From NCBI GenBank assembly GCA_017643165.1, contig JAEPNY010000001.1, positions 434,001 through 498,000 on the forward strand: 64,000 nucleotides of DNA, written 5' to 3'. Position 1 is the stretch's first letter. Each line of letters begins with the position of its first letter. The position numbers were made by a program, and so were the translations under genes. This document shows positions 26,873-35,042 of this stretch, piece after piece. Origin of the DNA: Psychroserpens sp. Lineage in GTDB: Bacteria > Bacteroidota > Bacteroidia > Flavobacteriales > Flavobacteriaceae. The notes under the pieces are model-generated. The model saw nothing but the letters and a program-made list of their open reading frames with translations. It was not told the origin of the DNA and did not search any database.

Positions 26873-27346
26873 ATGAGTAAAGTATCTTATTATACTGAAG
26901 AGGGATTAAAAAAATTAAGAGAAGAATTAAGACAACTAAAAGATATAGAACGCCCTAAGGCTTCACAAGCTATTGCCGATGCTAGAGATAAAGGTGATTT
27001 AAGTGAAAATGCTGAATATGATGCGGCTAAAGAAGCGCAAGGTTTGTTAGAAATGAAGATCTCTAAATTGGAAGAAACATTGGCCGGAGCGCGTGTTATA
27101 GATGAATCACAAATGGATACATCTAAAGTTCTAGTACTTTCTACCGTAAAGATTAAAAATCAAACTAATGGTATGGAAATGACGTATACCTTAGTGGCTG
27201 ACGGTGAAGCTGATTTGGCTTCAGGTAAGATTTCGGTAAATTCACCAATCGGAAAAGGACTATTAGGTAAAGCGGTTGGAGAAGTTGCTGAGGTACAAGT
27301 TCCTAATGGTGTTATGAAATTTGATATCATAGAGATTTCTAGATAA
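26873..27346 (+). CDS. greA: Transcription elongation factor GreA
   Basis: 157 aa, usual length. The N-terminal half is the antiparallel coiled coil, with the acidic tip region ARDKGDLSENAEYDAAKEAQG that reaches into the RNA polymerase secondary channel and stimulates RNA cleavage. The C-terminal half is the FKBP-like domain (SPIGKGLLGKAVGEVAEVQVPNG region). It rescues backtracked polymerase. It has its own candidate promoter and a hairpin terminator downstream. Confidence 0.96.
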   Translation: MSKVSYYTEEGLKKLREELRQLKDIERPKASQAIADARDKGDLSENAEYDAAKEAQGLLEMKISKLEETLAGARVIDESQMDTSKVLVLSTVKIKNQTNGMEMTYTLVADGEADLASGKISVNSPIGKGLLGKAVGEVAEVQVPNGVMKFDIIEISR

Positions 27347-27391
27347 TATTTAAGAATTATTGTTGGTTATTGCGGCCAACTAAATGAGACA

Positions 27392-27420
27392 AAAGATTCC
27401 TATTAACTGGGAATCTTTTT
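27392..27420 (+). terminator. Intrinsic terminator of greA
   Basis: Stem AAAGATTCC / GGAATCTTT with a nine-base loop and a T-run to 27420. It lies 45 bases past greA and just before the HIT gene start. Confidence 0.8.
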
Positions 27421-27449
27421 ATATTTACATATACTCTAATTCTAAATCA

Positions 27450-27839
27450 ATGGCATCAATTTTCACAAAGATCATAAACGGTGATATCCCTTGTTATAAA
27501 GTTGCAGAAACCGAAGACTTTTTTGCATTTTTAGATATTAATCCGAATGCACTTGGTCATACCTTGTGTATACCAAAAAAAGAAATTGATAAATTATTTG
27601 ATCTTGATGAACCAACCTATAACGGTTTGATGGCATTCTCCAGACGCGTTGGTATAGCTATTGAAAAAGCAATAGATTGCAAACGAGTTGGGCTGACAGT
27701 AATTGGTCTCGAAGTACCTCATGTACACGTTCATTTGATTCCATTAACCACGATCGAAGATGCAAGATTTATAAATAAAACCAAATTGACTCCTGAAGAT
27801 TTTGAAGCTACTGCAAAAAAAATAGCTGCCCATCTTTAG
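27450..27839 (+). CDS. HIT family nucleotide hydrolase/transferase
   Basis: 129 aa from the ATG at 27450; an in-frame ATG at 27384 is rejected because it lies in front of the greA terminator hairpin and adds 22 atypical residues. The N-terminus ASIFTKIINGDIPCYKV and the catalytic HVHVHLIPL (His triad) define the HIT/PKCI group. These hydrolyse nucleoside phosphoramidates or dinucleoside polyphosphates. The physiological substrate is unknown. Its stop overlaps the next, convergent stop by four bases (TTAG). Confidence 0.92.
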   Translation: MASIFTKIINGDIPCYKVAETEDFFAFLDINPNALGHTLCIPKKEIDKLFDLDEPTYNGLMAFSRRVGIAIEKAIDCKRVGLTVIGLEVPHVHVHLIPLTTIEDARFINKTKLTPEDFEATAKKIAAHL

Positions 27840-28195
27840 TCAAAGGAAAGGACACCTGTTAGCATTAATACGACCGTTATAATTAATAGAGCATCAAAGA
27901 TTATAAGAATCCAAGCCAGCTGTTTTAATTTTATGGATTTCGGTTTAGGTGTTGCGGCACGATATTGATAGGCGACTACTTGTTCAATATCATTTGTCCA
28001 ACGCACAGGAAAAATTGCAGTATCACATACGCTGCAATGCATCTCGTTGATCAAATCATTGGTGATAGCCTTATAAAATGGATTCTCTGTAAAGCGTTGT
28101 TTAAAAGTCAACACCAAACCATCGTTTGAATAACACTCAGGACAGTTGTTATTGAGCTTAACTTCTTTTAATGTAAAGTATTGAGAGGCTTTCAT
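27836..28195 (-). CDS. Small zinc-ribbon membrane protein
   Basis: 119 aa. The N-terminal half has two CxxC pairs (CPEC near residue 18 and CSVC near 54), as in a zinc ribbon. Residues about 93-115 form one transmembrane helix. There is no signal peptide, so the ribbon is likely cytoplasmic. It starts eight bases after the stop of a sensor histidine kinase on the same strand, so the two should be cotranscribed and may work together. Function unknown. Confidence 0.65.
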   Translation of the reverse strand: MKASQYFTLKEVKLNNNCPECYSNDGLVLTFKQRFTENPFYKAITNDLINEMHCSVCDTAIFPVRWTNDIEQVVAYQYRAATPKPKSIKLKQLAWILIIFDALLIITVVLMLTGVLSFD

Positions 28196-28203
28196 GATAG
28201 TAA

Positions 28204-29358
28204 CTAAGATACTAATTTCAGCGAAATTTGCATGGTCGTTCCTTTACCGAGTTCAGAAGAGAGAACTTTAATTCTGCCATTATGATAATCTTCAATGATT
28301 CGTTTGGCTAATGAAAGTCCTAATCCCCATCCTCTTTGTTTGGTTGTAAAACCTGGTTGGAAAATACTATTGAAGTTTTGTTTTGAAATTCCTTTACCAG
28401 TATCAGAGATGTTAATTTTTACCAGTTTGTCATCACTTGAAATGGAAATTTTTAAGGCGCCTTTTCCTTTCATAGCGTCAATGGCATTTTTTACAAGATT
28501 TTCTATGGTCCAACTGTAAAGTTGCTTGTTCAAATTCACCAAGAGTGGTCTTTCAGGAGTTTCAATTTCGAATTGAATCAATTTAGAGGATCTTGATTTT
28601 AAGTACTCGTACGAATCTGATGTTTCGGATACGATATCCGTTTCTTCAAGCGTAGGTACCGAACCAATTTTACTAAAACGATCTGTAATGGTTTGTAATC
28701 TCGAAATATCTTTTTCAATTTCAATCAAGTATTCAGATTTAACATTTTCACTTCGTAATATCTCGGTCCAACCAACAAGCGAAGATAATGGGGTGCCAAT
28801 TTGATGTGCCGTTTCTTTGGCCATTCCTGTCCAAAGTTTATTTTGTTCAGCAGTTTTTGAACTTTTGTAAAAGAAATACGCCACAGCTGCAAATAGAAAT
28901 ATAATAAGTACGAGCGCAAGTGGGTAATACTTGAGCTTATTCAATAGTGGAGAGTTGCCATAATAGATTGTTGAATAAACTTCATCATTAATTACGACAT
29001 CGATAGGGTTATTTTCATTTCTAAATTTAGTGATGAGACGTTGTACCGCTATAGAATCTTTTAATTTTGATTCATCAATATTATTCGTACTCCCTACCGT
29101 ACCAGTTTCTTCAATAACAACGAGTACAGGATTTGAATTGTTGCTATTTAAAATTTGAAGAATGAGGTCTAAATTTGGGTTGTCTTCTGAATTCAAAAAT
29201 TCGGTTTGCGCAGAAGACCAGATTTGCATTTTACTGCGCTCCTCGGCCTTAAAATTTTGAAAAAAAGCGTAAGTATTCCAAAGAATTAAGGAGATAATTA
29301 TAAACGAAGCAACGATGATAATCCATCGTGACATATTGCGGTTTATGGTTAATGCCAT
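28204..29358 (-). CDS. Membrane sensor histidine kinase
   Basis: 384 aa from the ATG at 29358; a TTG one codon earlier is unnecessary. Two transmembrane helices (about residues 12-30 and 143-165) flank a periplasmic region of about 110 aa. The dimerisation box is KETAHQIGTPLSSL with the phospho-accepting His, followed by HATPase_c boxes: ENLVKNAIDAM (N), ISDTGKGI (G1) and GWGLGLSLAKRIIE (G2). No response regulator lies next to it, so it is an orphan kinase in this window. The ligand is unknown. Confidence 0.88.
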   Translation of the reverse strand: MALTINRNMSRWIIIVASFIIISLILWNTYAFFQNFKAEERSKMQIWSSAQTEFLNSEDNPNLDLILQILNSNNSNPVLVVIEETGTVGSTNNIDESKLKDSIAVQRLITKFRNENNPIDVVINDEVYSTIYYGNSPLLNKLKYYPLALVLIIFLFAAVAYFFYKSSKTAEQNKLWTGMAKETAHQIGTPLSSLVGWTEILRSENVKSEYLIEIEKDISRLQTITDRFSKIGSVPTLEETDIVSETSDSYEYLKSRSSKLIQFEIETPERPLLVNLNKQLYSWTIENLVKNAIDAMKGKGALKISISSDDKLVKINISDTGKGISKQNFNSIFQPGFTTKQRGWGLGLSLAKRIIEDYHNGRIKVLSSELGKGTTMQISLKLVS

Positions 29359-29453
29359 CAACTGTGTTTTAGATTTCTAAATATAAAGGAAATATGTTAA
29401 TAATATTGTGTTAAGTCAGGTCGTATTCATTTTTAAAACACTCACAATATAGT

Positions 29454-29461
29454 TACATTTG
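29454..29461 (+). promoter_or_regulatory. Candidate -7 promoter box of the flavin reductase gene
   Basis: TACATTTG matches TAnnTTTG; a T-run (29431-29435) about 19 bases upstream could act as -33. It lies 47 bases before the ATG. Confidence 0.45.
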
Positions 29462-29508
29462 CTGTTCAACATTTTTAAAGCATAAGGATAAGACCAAATT
29501 AGAAAAGT

Positions 29509-30378
29509 ATGGCTTCTTTTGATCCAAAAGATATTTCAACAGGGCGTTTGCATGGCTATTTACTAAGTGCCGTTGCACCGCGTCCAATTGCATTTGCAAG
29601 TACGGTAGATGCTGAAGGGAATCCTAATTTGTCGCCATATAGTTTTTTTAATGTGTTTAGTTCAAATCCACCGATAATGATCTTCTCACCAGCACGACGC
29701 GTGAGAAATAATACGACCAAGCACACATTAGAAAATGTTGAAGTAACCAAAGAGGTCGTAATTAATGTGGTGAATTATGATATCGTTCATCAAATGTCAT
29801 TGAGTAGTACTGAATATGCAAAAGGCGTTAATGAATTTGAGAAAGCAGGATTGACCATGTTGGAATCAGATATTGTCAAACCTTTTAGAGTCGCTGAATC
29901 TCCGGTTCAGTTTGAATGCAAGGTGAATGAGATTGTACATTTAGGTACAGAAGGAGGAGCAGGTAATTTGGTGATTTGTGAGGTAGTGAAATTTCATATT
30001 TCAGATGATGTCCTCAATGATGATGATGTCATCATCCAAGAAAAACTAGATTTAGTTTCTAGAGCAGGAGGCAGCTATTACAATCGTGCAAAAAAAGGGT
30101 TTTTTGAGATACCTAAACCATTATCAACTTTGGGAATAGGCGTAGATGCCATGCCGCATGAAGTAAAAAATAGTATGGTTCTTACAGGAAATGATCTCGG
30201 AATGCTTGGTAATGTAGAAGCGTTGCCTTCGGAAGACCAAATCAATGAATTTATAAATACTGTGAGTGAGCGTTATCCAAATATCACATCGATGTCGCAC
30301 CACGAGAAACATAAAATAGCCCGAAATTATTTGAGCTATGGCGATGTTAATAGTGCCTGGAAATTGCTCTTATCATAA
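29509..30378 (+). CDS. Flavin reductase-like FMN-binding protein
   Basis: 289 aa. Residues about 10-190 form a split-barrel flavin-reductase domain: SAVAPRPIAFASTVDAEG followed by NLSPYSFFNVFSSNPP is the diagnostic FMN-binding stretch. The last 90 residues are an extension common in the Bacteroidota members. These proteins bind FMN and usually reduce it or act on small substrates; the specific reaction is unknown. It sits 40 bases upstream of the DUF3127 gene on the same strand. Confidence 0.88.
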   Translation: MASFDPKDISTGRLHGYLLSAVAPRPIAFASTVDAEGNPNLSPYSFFNVFSSNPPIMIFSPARRVRNNTTKHTLENVEVTKEVVINVVNYDIVHQMSLSSTEYAKGVNEFEKAGLTMLESDIVKPFRVAESPVQFECKVNEIVHLGTEGGAGNLVICEVVKFHISDDVLNDDDVIIQEKLDLVSRAGGSYYNRAKKGFFEIPKPLSTLGIGVDAMPHEVKNSMVLTGNDLGMLGNVEALPSEDQINEFINTVSERYPNITSMSHHEKHKIARNYLSYGDVNSAWKLLLS

Positions 30379-30418
30379 ACTTTAAAAACAATCTATATTA
30401 AATATAAGTAACATAACA

Positions 30419-30790
30419 ATGGAAGTACAAGGAAAAGTCAAAATGATTGGAGAAACTCAAACGTTCGGAAGTAATGGGTTTAGAAAGAGAGAATTGGTAG
30501 TAACGACAGAAGAACAATATCCACAACATATTTTGGTTGAATTTGTTCAAGATAAATCAGAGCTATTAAACAATTTTCAGGTAGGACAATCTGTTAAAGT
30601 AAATATTAACCTTAGAGGTAGAGAGTGGGTAAATCCTCAAGGTGAAACTAAATATTTCAACTCGATTCAAGGTTGGCGTATCGAAGCATTACAACAAGAA
30701 GATTCTAACATGCCACCTGTAGCACCAACTGAAGCGTTTGAGCCTGCTACAAATCTTAATGAGGATGATCATGACGATCTCCCATTTTAA
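30419..30790 (+). CDS. DUF3127 (OB-fold-like) protein
   Basis: 123 aa. The first 90 residues (EVQGKVKMIGETQTFGSNGFRKRELVV, then INLRGREWVNPQGETKYFNSIQGWRIE) are the DUF3127 domain, which looks like an OB-fold similar to single-stranded DNA-binding protein. The tail is acidic and ends DDHDDLPF, close to the SSB C-terminal peptide that recruits partner proteins. DNA binding is inference. Two hairpin terminators follow. Confidence 0.75.
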   Translation: MEVQGKVKMIGETQTFGSNGFRKRELVVTTEEQYPQHILVEFVQDKSELLNNFQVGQSVKVNINLRGREWVNPQGETKYFNSIQGWRIEALQQEDSNMPPVAPTEAFEPATNLNEDDHDDLPF

Positions 30791-30820
30791 TTAAAGCATA
30801 GTCTTAGATGAAAGTATTAA

Positions 30821-30847
30821 CCTCAATAGCAATATTGAGGTTTTTTT
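30821..30847 (+). terminator. First terminator after the DUF3127 gene
   Basis: Stem CCTCAATA / TATTGAGG with a four-base loop and a TTTTTTT tract. Confidence 0.85.
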
Positions 30848-30854
30848 ATAAAAA

Positions 30855-30878
30855 AAGTCCTGACATTCATCAGGACTT
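30855..30878. terminator. Second hairpin after the DUF3127 gene
   Basis: Stem AAGTCCTGA / TCAGGACTT with a six-base loop, right behind the first terminator. The A-rich left flank gives a T-tract on the minus strand; the plus-strand T-tract is weak. Confidence 0.5.
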
Positions 30879-31034
30879 AATATTGTGGTTTTAGGTTTGA
30901 CCTTTATAAACAAACTCAAAAAAAGCAATGATGAACAAAATTTAATTCACAAAGGTCAATTCAAATATGGTTAAAATTCGAATTATTTCAAAGTTTCTCA
31001 ATAGATTTAACATACTAATTAGAATCTAACAGTA

Positions 31035-31658
31035 ATGCATTTTTTAGATCAAGAATTAAAGTTTCCGGATGTTACTACCGCTTCCAAAGAAGGAATTGTG
31101 GCAATAGGAGGTGATTTATCGCCACAACGATTGTTATTAGCATATCAGCGCGGAATCTTTCCTTGGTTTGATCAAGAAGAACCAATAATCTGGTGGTCTC
31201 CAGATCCTCGATTTGTATTATTTCCTGAAAAACTGAAGATCTCCAAAAGTATGAAGCAAGTATTGCGTAATTCCGATTTTGAAGTGACGATTAATCGAGA
31301 TTTTAACACAGTAATAGAAAATTGCGCAATGATTAAACGTAGTGGGCAAAAAGGAACTTGGATTACACCTGGAATGATTGATGCTTATAAAGTCTTCTAT
31401 CAGTTGGGTCATGTGATTTCGGTTGAGGTATGGCAGGATAATGAGATCGTTGGTGGTCTATATGGCGTAGATGTGAATAATGGAATATTTTGTGGTGAAA
31501 GCATGTTCAGTAAGGTTAGTAATGCCAGTAAAGTTGGGTTAATCACTTTCTTGCAAAACTCCAATTATGCTTTATATGATTGCCAAGTCTTTACAAATCA
31601 TTTGGCAAGTTTGGGCGCTGAAGATATTCCCAGAGAGGCATTTTTAAAATACCTCTAA
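31035..31658 (+). CDS. aat: Leucyl/phenylalanyl-tRNA-protein transferase
   Basis: 207 aa. Adds Leu or Phe from tRNA to proteins with N-terminal Lys or Arg, marking them for ClpAP/ClpS degradation. Conserved blocks are FPDVTTAS, IVAIGGDLSP, LAYQRGIFPWF, WWSPDPRFVL and VEVWQDNEIVGGLYGV. Length is normal. The stop shares four bases (CTAA) with the convergent neighbour. Confidence 0.94.
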   Translation: MHFLDQELKFPDVTTASKEGIVAIGGDLSPQRLLLAYQRGIFPWFDQEEPIIWWSPDPRFVLFPEKLKISKSMKQVLRNSDFEVTINRDFNTVIENCAMIKRSGQKGTWITPGMIDAYKVFYQLGHVISVEVWQDNEIVGGLYGVDVNNGIFCGESMFSKVSNASKVGLITFLQNSNYALYDCQVFTNHLASLGAEDIPREAFLKYL

Positions 31659-32338
31659 AGGTTGAGTTCTACTGAGGTATTAAAGAACACAGATTCCTCG
31701 GTTTTAATGTTGATTTCACTTAGTCTAAGTTCAACGCCAAATTCAATATTTAGATCTTGAGTTACTAAGATTCCAAGAGAAGGTGAAATGCGATAACCTA
31801 CCTCAGGCTTCATTACATTGGCAATGGTCAACAAGCCTTCGTTTGTTACCACTAAATAAGTTTCTCCTACATCCAGTTTTAAGCCTTGAAGCGGCATATC
31901 AATAGCGAATCTATATCGAAAACGAAATGTTGTAAAATCATCATAAAACCGTTGTTCACTCCTTAGACGATGGCCTAGACGAAGCGTTCGTGAAATGGTT
32001 TTATAATTATATTGTTGTGTCAGTCGTATTTCATTACTAGACGATTCAAATGCATCGCGATTTCGATACATTAACCCCAAAGCAAAACTTTGTTTTAGGT
32101 CGATTTTGAAGGTTGAAAAATGACTAAGTTGTAGTTGACGAAGTCTATAAACGACATCTTCTCCCGTATACATAAAAGCTCTTGAACTCAGCTCAAAATT
32201 TGCATTATAGGATTTTGTGAAACTATGTCGAAGGGCGAAGACGTTTTCATGAAAAACCTCAGTCGTATTCTGTCCGTAACTATTCAAAGACACAAACAGC
32301 ATTAGGAATAAAAATGCTTTAATACATGATGTATTCAT
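31655..32338 (-). CDS. DUF2490-like outer-membrane protein
   Basis: 227 aa from the ATG at 32338 (MNTSCIKAFLFLML); an upstream in-frame start at 32389 lies inside the previous gene. The signal peptide ends near SYGQ. The mature part has alternating strands with Tyr/Phe and Arg (QLSHFSTFKIDLKQS, LRLGHRLRSEQR) typical of DUF2490 barrels of Bacteroidota, ending in VELNL. Function unknown. It overlaps the upstream gene by 20 bases, so the two are coupled. Confidence 0.6.
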   Translation of the reverse strand: MNTSCIKAFLFLMLFVSLNSYGQNTTEVFHENVFALRHSFTKSYNANFELSSRAFMYTGEDVVYRLRQLQLSHFSTFKIDLKQSFALGLMYRNRDAFESSSNEIRLTQQYNYKTISRTLRLGHRLRSEQRFYDDFTTFRFRYRFAIDMPLQGLKLDVGETYLVVTNEGLLTIANVMKPEVGYRISPSLGILVTQDLNIEFGVELRLSEINIKTEESVFFNTSVELNL

Positions 32339-32906
32339 AACTATCTGTTTGTAAGTCTCTTGTGTTTGTAAAGTTGCCTTGCTTGTCAAAAGTCATTTCT
32401 TTGAGCGTCCAATCTTTTTTATGCTTAATAGCGACGATCAGCTCGTAATTAGAGGCTGTATGCTCTCGATTAGAGATTGTGGATTTAAAAAATGTTAGAT
32501 CTGATGACGACTTGTCTTGGACATATTGTTCTTGGATTTTTACAATGTCGAACTTATCACTATTTTGACTCAAGTAATTGTTAATACGCTCTCTAACAGT
32601 TTGAGATAACTGATGCTTTCTTACTTTAACTTCAATGTCTTCGAGTTTTCCATCTTCGTTGAACTCTACACTATGCCATAAATTTTGAAATTTGAATTTA
32701 CACTCGTAACTGAGTTTTTCGCCATCAGTTTCTTGGTAGTATTTTATGCGTTTTGCATTTTCTGGTACAAGTGAGAGCGTCTGAAGTGCAGATGAAGGGA
32801 AATCTGTTTTCGAAATTTTAGATTCTTTTTCGTTTTTATTTTGACAATAGTTGTTGATGCTAAAAAAGAAACATAAAAGCACTACTACGATTTTATACTT
32901 CTTCAT
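32319..32906 (-). CDS. Secreted PepSY-like protein
   Basis: 195 aa with a signal peptide (ending INNYCQ, about residue 22). The mature part is two alpha/beta units resembling PepSY-like domains (for example KIKYYQETDGEKLSYECKF-type strands with a helix before them, then the second unit around DLTFFKSTISN). Periplasmic localisation is predicted; function unknown. Its 5' end overlaps the tag gene by 14 bases and its 3' end overlaps the DUF2490-like gene, forming a three-gene operon. Confidence 0.5.
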   Translation of the reverse strand: MKKYKIVVVLLCFFFSINNYCQNKNEKESKISKTDFPSSALQTLSLVPENAKRIKYYQETDGEKLSYECKFKFQNLWHSVEFNEDGKLEDIEVKVRKHQLSQTVRERINNYLSQNSDKFDIVKIQEQYVQDKSSSDLTFFKSTISNREHTASNYELIVAIKHKKDWTLKEMTFDKQGNFTNTRDLQTDSYEYIMY

Positions 32907-33456
32907 ATCTAAAACAGTTTACTTCGTGATCATTGACCATGCCTGTAGCTTGCATATGCGCGTAGATAACTGTGGATCCAACAAATTTAAAACCACGTTT
33001 CTTAAGGTCCTTACTAATGTTATCGCTCAATGGTGTATGTGCAGGTGCTGTTCTGTAATCTTCAAATGAATTTTTAATAGGTGTATGATCAACGAACGCC
33101 CATATATAATTTGAAAATGATCCAAATTCATTCTGTATATCCATAAAAGCCTTAGCGTTAGAAACTGTTGCCCTTATCTTGAGTTTATTTCTAATAATTC
33201 CTGCATCTTGAAGAAGTTCTTCAATTTTGCTGTGATCATAGTTTGCGATCTTTTGATAATCAAAATTATCAAATGCTTTTCTAAAGTTTTCGCGTTTTCT
33301 AAGAATCGTAATCCAACTAAGTCCTGCTTGAAATGTTTCTAATATTAGAAACTCAAATAAAGTTGCATCATCTTTTACAGGAACACCCCATTCCTCATCA
33401 TGATAGGCTTCGTAAAGTGGGTCGCCTAAACACCAGCCACATTTATGTTTTTCCAT
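32893..33456 (-). CDS. tag: DNA-3-methyladenine glycosylase I
   Basis: 187 aa, normal length. Excises 3-methyladenine from alkylated DNA. The zinc-binding and catalytic features are present: CGWCLGDPLYEAYHDEEWG at the N-terminus, FEFLILETFQAGLSW, and the C-terminal FVGSTVIYAHMQATGMVNDH with the conserved His residues. It is the first gene of an operon with two exported proteins of unknown role. Confidence 0.95.
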   Translation of the reverse strand: MEKHKCGWCLGDPLYEAYHDEEWGVPVKDDATLFEFLILETFQAGLSWITILRKRENFRKAFDNFDYQKIANYDHSKIEELLQDAGIIRNKLKIRATVSNAKAFMDIQNEFGSFSNYIWAFVDHTPIKNSFEDYRTAPAHTPLSDNISKDLKKRGFKFVGSTVIYAHMQATGMVNDHEVNCFRYEEV

Positions 33457-33597
33457 CTCTAGTTATTGATACTTAAAAATAGTAAGTTTTTTTCTAAGAT
33501 GACGTCTAATGGAATGTTCGTAATAAAAAAGGATATGAAGTGTAACTTATATCACATTAAATTGCGTAAGATTAATGTAATTTTGATTTAAAATATT

Positions 33598-34218
33598 ATG
33601 ATAACATTGGAAACAACAGCATTAGAATCGATAATAAATGATAGCTTAGAAAAAGCAATATCGTATGAAGCATACAGAACATTAGTATCAGATCTAGTAG
33701 AACAAAAATCTACTTCAGGAAATGATAAAACGGAAGCCCTTGCTAATTATACGATGCTCAACGATCGACGAATGAAACGTTGGGATAAAACCGTTAAAAT
33801 TTCAGAAGAAGCACAAAACCGAATTGCAAACTTTGATGGAAAAGTCACTTGGCTAGTTATCACTGAAAGCTGGTGTGGTGATGCAGCGCATGTTATTCCA
33901 GTCTTAAATAAGATAGCAGCTTTGAATACGAACATTAATCTAAAATTGGTATTTCGTGATGAGAATGAATTTCTAATGGACCAGTTTTTGACTAATGGAG
34001 GACGAGCGATTGCAAAATTGATCATGATTGATGATGCGACAGGAAATGTCGTAAACACCTATGGTCCACGTCCAAGTGAAGCTACTGCGATGGTGAACGC
34101 CTATAAAGCTGAACATGGGAAATTAACACCAGAGTTCAAAGAAGACTTGCAAGGATGGTACAATAAGAACAAAGGTCAGAATATACTTTCCGATGTATTA
34201 GGCATGCTAAATGTTTAA
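33598..34218 (+). CDS. Thioredoxin-like protein without resolving cysteine
   Basis: 206 aa, cytoplasmic by lack of a signal. Residues about 78-180 have a thioredoxin-like fold: VTWLVITESWCGDAAHVIP, LKLVFRDENEFLMDQFLTNGGRAIAKLI. The active site is WCGDA, so only the first of the two redox Cys is kept. This is the pattern of the flavobacterial thioredoxin-family group with a long N-terminal helical extension. It may act as a mixed-disulphide or non-redox protein. It has its own upstream region and a convergent neighbour. Confidence 0.75.
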   Translation: MITLETTALESIINDSLEKAISYEAYRTLVSDLVEQKSTSGNDKTEALANYTMLNDRRMKRWDKTVKISEEAQNRIANFDGKVTWLVITESWCGDAAHVIPVLNKIAALNTNINLKLVFRDENEFLMDQFLTNGGRAIAKLIMIDDATGNVVNTYGPRPSEATAMVNAYKAEHGKLTPEFKEDLQGWYNKNKGQNILSDVLGMLNV

Positions 34219-34964
34219 TTTTTCCCTTGAAAATAATAGGTAATTGAACCAATTTGACTAGCGCGTTCAGCAGAAGAAAAACGCGCATTTTGAGCATACT
34301 GTAAAGCGTAATCTATAAGGCATTCATTATCACTTGATGAGTTAGAGTTAATGTAGGTATCTGTAACCTTACCTGCGGCATTTACAGTAATATTTACGAC
34401 AATTTTACCAGTAACTTCACATAAATAAACTGGAGGCGGAAGACTTACTTTGTCACGATTTGATAGCGAATAAGAGACACTACTATTTCTATTAGATTCC
34501 GTTTCAGAATTCTCCTTATTCGATGTTTGTGATTCTAATACAGAATTAGCCTTATTAAAAGAATTGCGATCGGTCTCATTGAGTGCGTAATTGGAAGCAT
34601 TATTTGCGTACCGATCGGCAGTAATAATTGATTCTGAAGTTGCATCAGGTTCTAATTCTGATTCAGGTTCGGTCGGCGCTTCTTCAAAGTCGTTTGAATT
34701 GACTGTTTTAAAGTTACGCATCATTTCTTTGAAGGCCTCATCTTCATTAAAAGCTTGATTTGTTTTTGGGTTGAGATTAGCCTGTTCTTCCAATTGTTTT
34801 TGTGCCTCTAAGGCTTCAAGCTCTTCTTCGGTTTGAGGTTCGATCTCATAAAAACTTTCCGCGATGAATTGCGAATTCTTTTTGATATGAAAACTAAACA
34901 TAGCCATGACTAGCGTTCCTGAAATCAGGATCGTGATTAAAAGTGCCTTATGTTTTAGAAGCAT
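34215..34964 (-). CDS. TonB-like energy transducer
   Basis: 249 aa from the ATG at 34964; the TTG two codons earlier is not needed. One N-terminal transmembrane helix (about residues 7-25) is followed by an acidic, Asn/Ser-rich linker with a short coiled-coil stretch (TEEELEALEAQKQLEEQ). The C-terminal 90 residues follow the TonB_C pattern: VTGKIVVNITVNAAGKVTD, then NARFSSAERASQIGSITYYFQG. It could energise one of the TonB receptors in the cell, but the linker lacks the usual Pro-Glu/Pro-Lys repeats. No exbB/exbD is next to it. Confidence 0.7.
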   Translation of the reverse strand: MLLKHKALLITILISGTLVMAMFSFHIKKNSQFIAESFYEIEPQTEEELEALEAQKQLEEQANLNPKTNQAFNEDEAFKEMMRNFKTVNSNDFEEAPTEPESELEPDATSESIITADRYANNASNYALNETDRNSFNKANSVLESQTSNKENSETESNRNSSVSYSLSNRDKVSLPPPVYLCEVTGKIVVNITVNAAGKVTDTYINSNSSSDNECLIDYALQYAQNARFSSAERASQIGSITYYFQGKN

Positions 34965-35042
34965 TTTCAAGTAGGTGTATTTTTAAAGTTTGGGCTATTT
35001 ATATACGTCAAGATAGGTAAATTAGATCGAAAAGGGTCAAAT

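Noticed and set aside
27384-27449. Upstream ATG start for the HIT gene
   Set aside because: It would translate through the greA terminator hairpin, and the added residues do not fit the family N-terminus.
30855-30878. CRISPR-like or repeat array after the DUF3127 gene
   Set aside because: There are only two unrelated hairpins, without repeats or spacers; they act as terminators.
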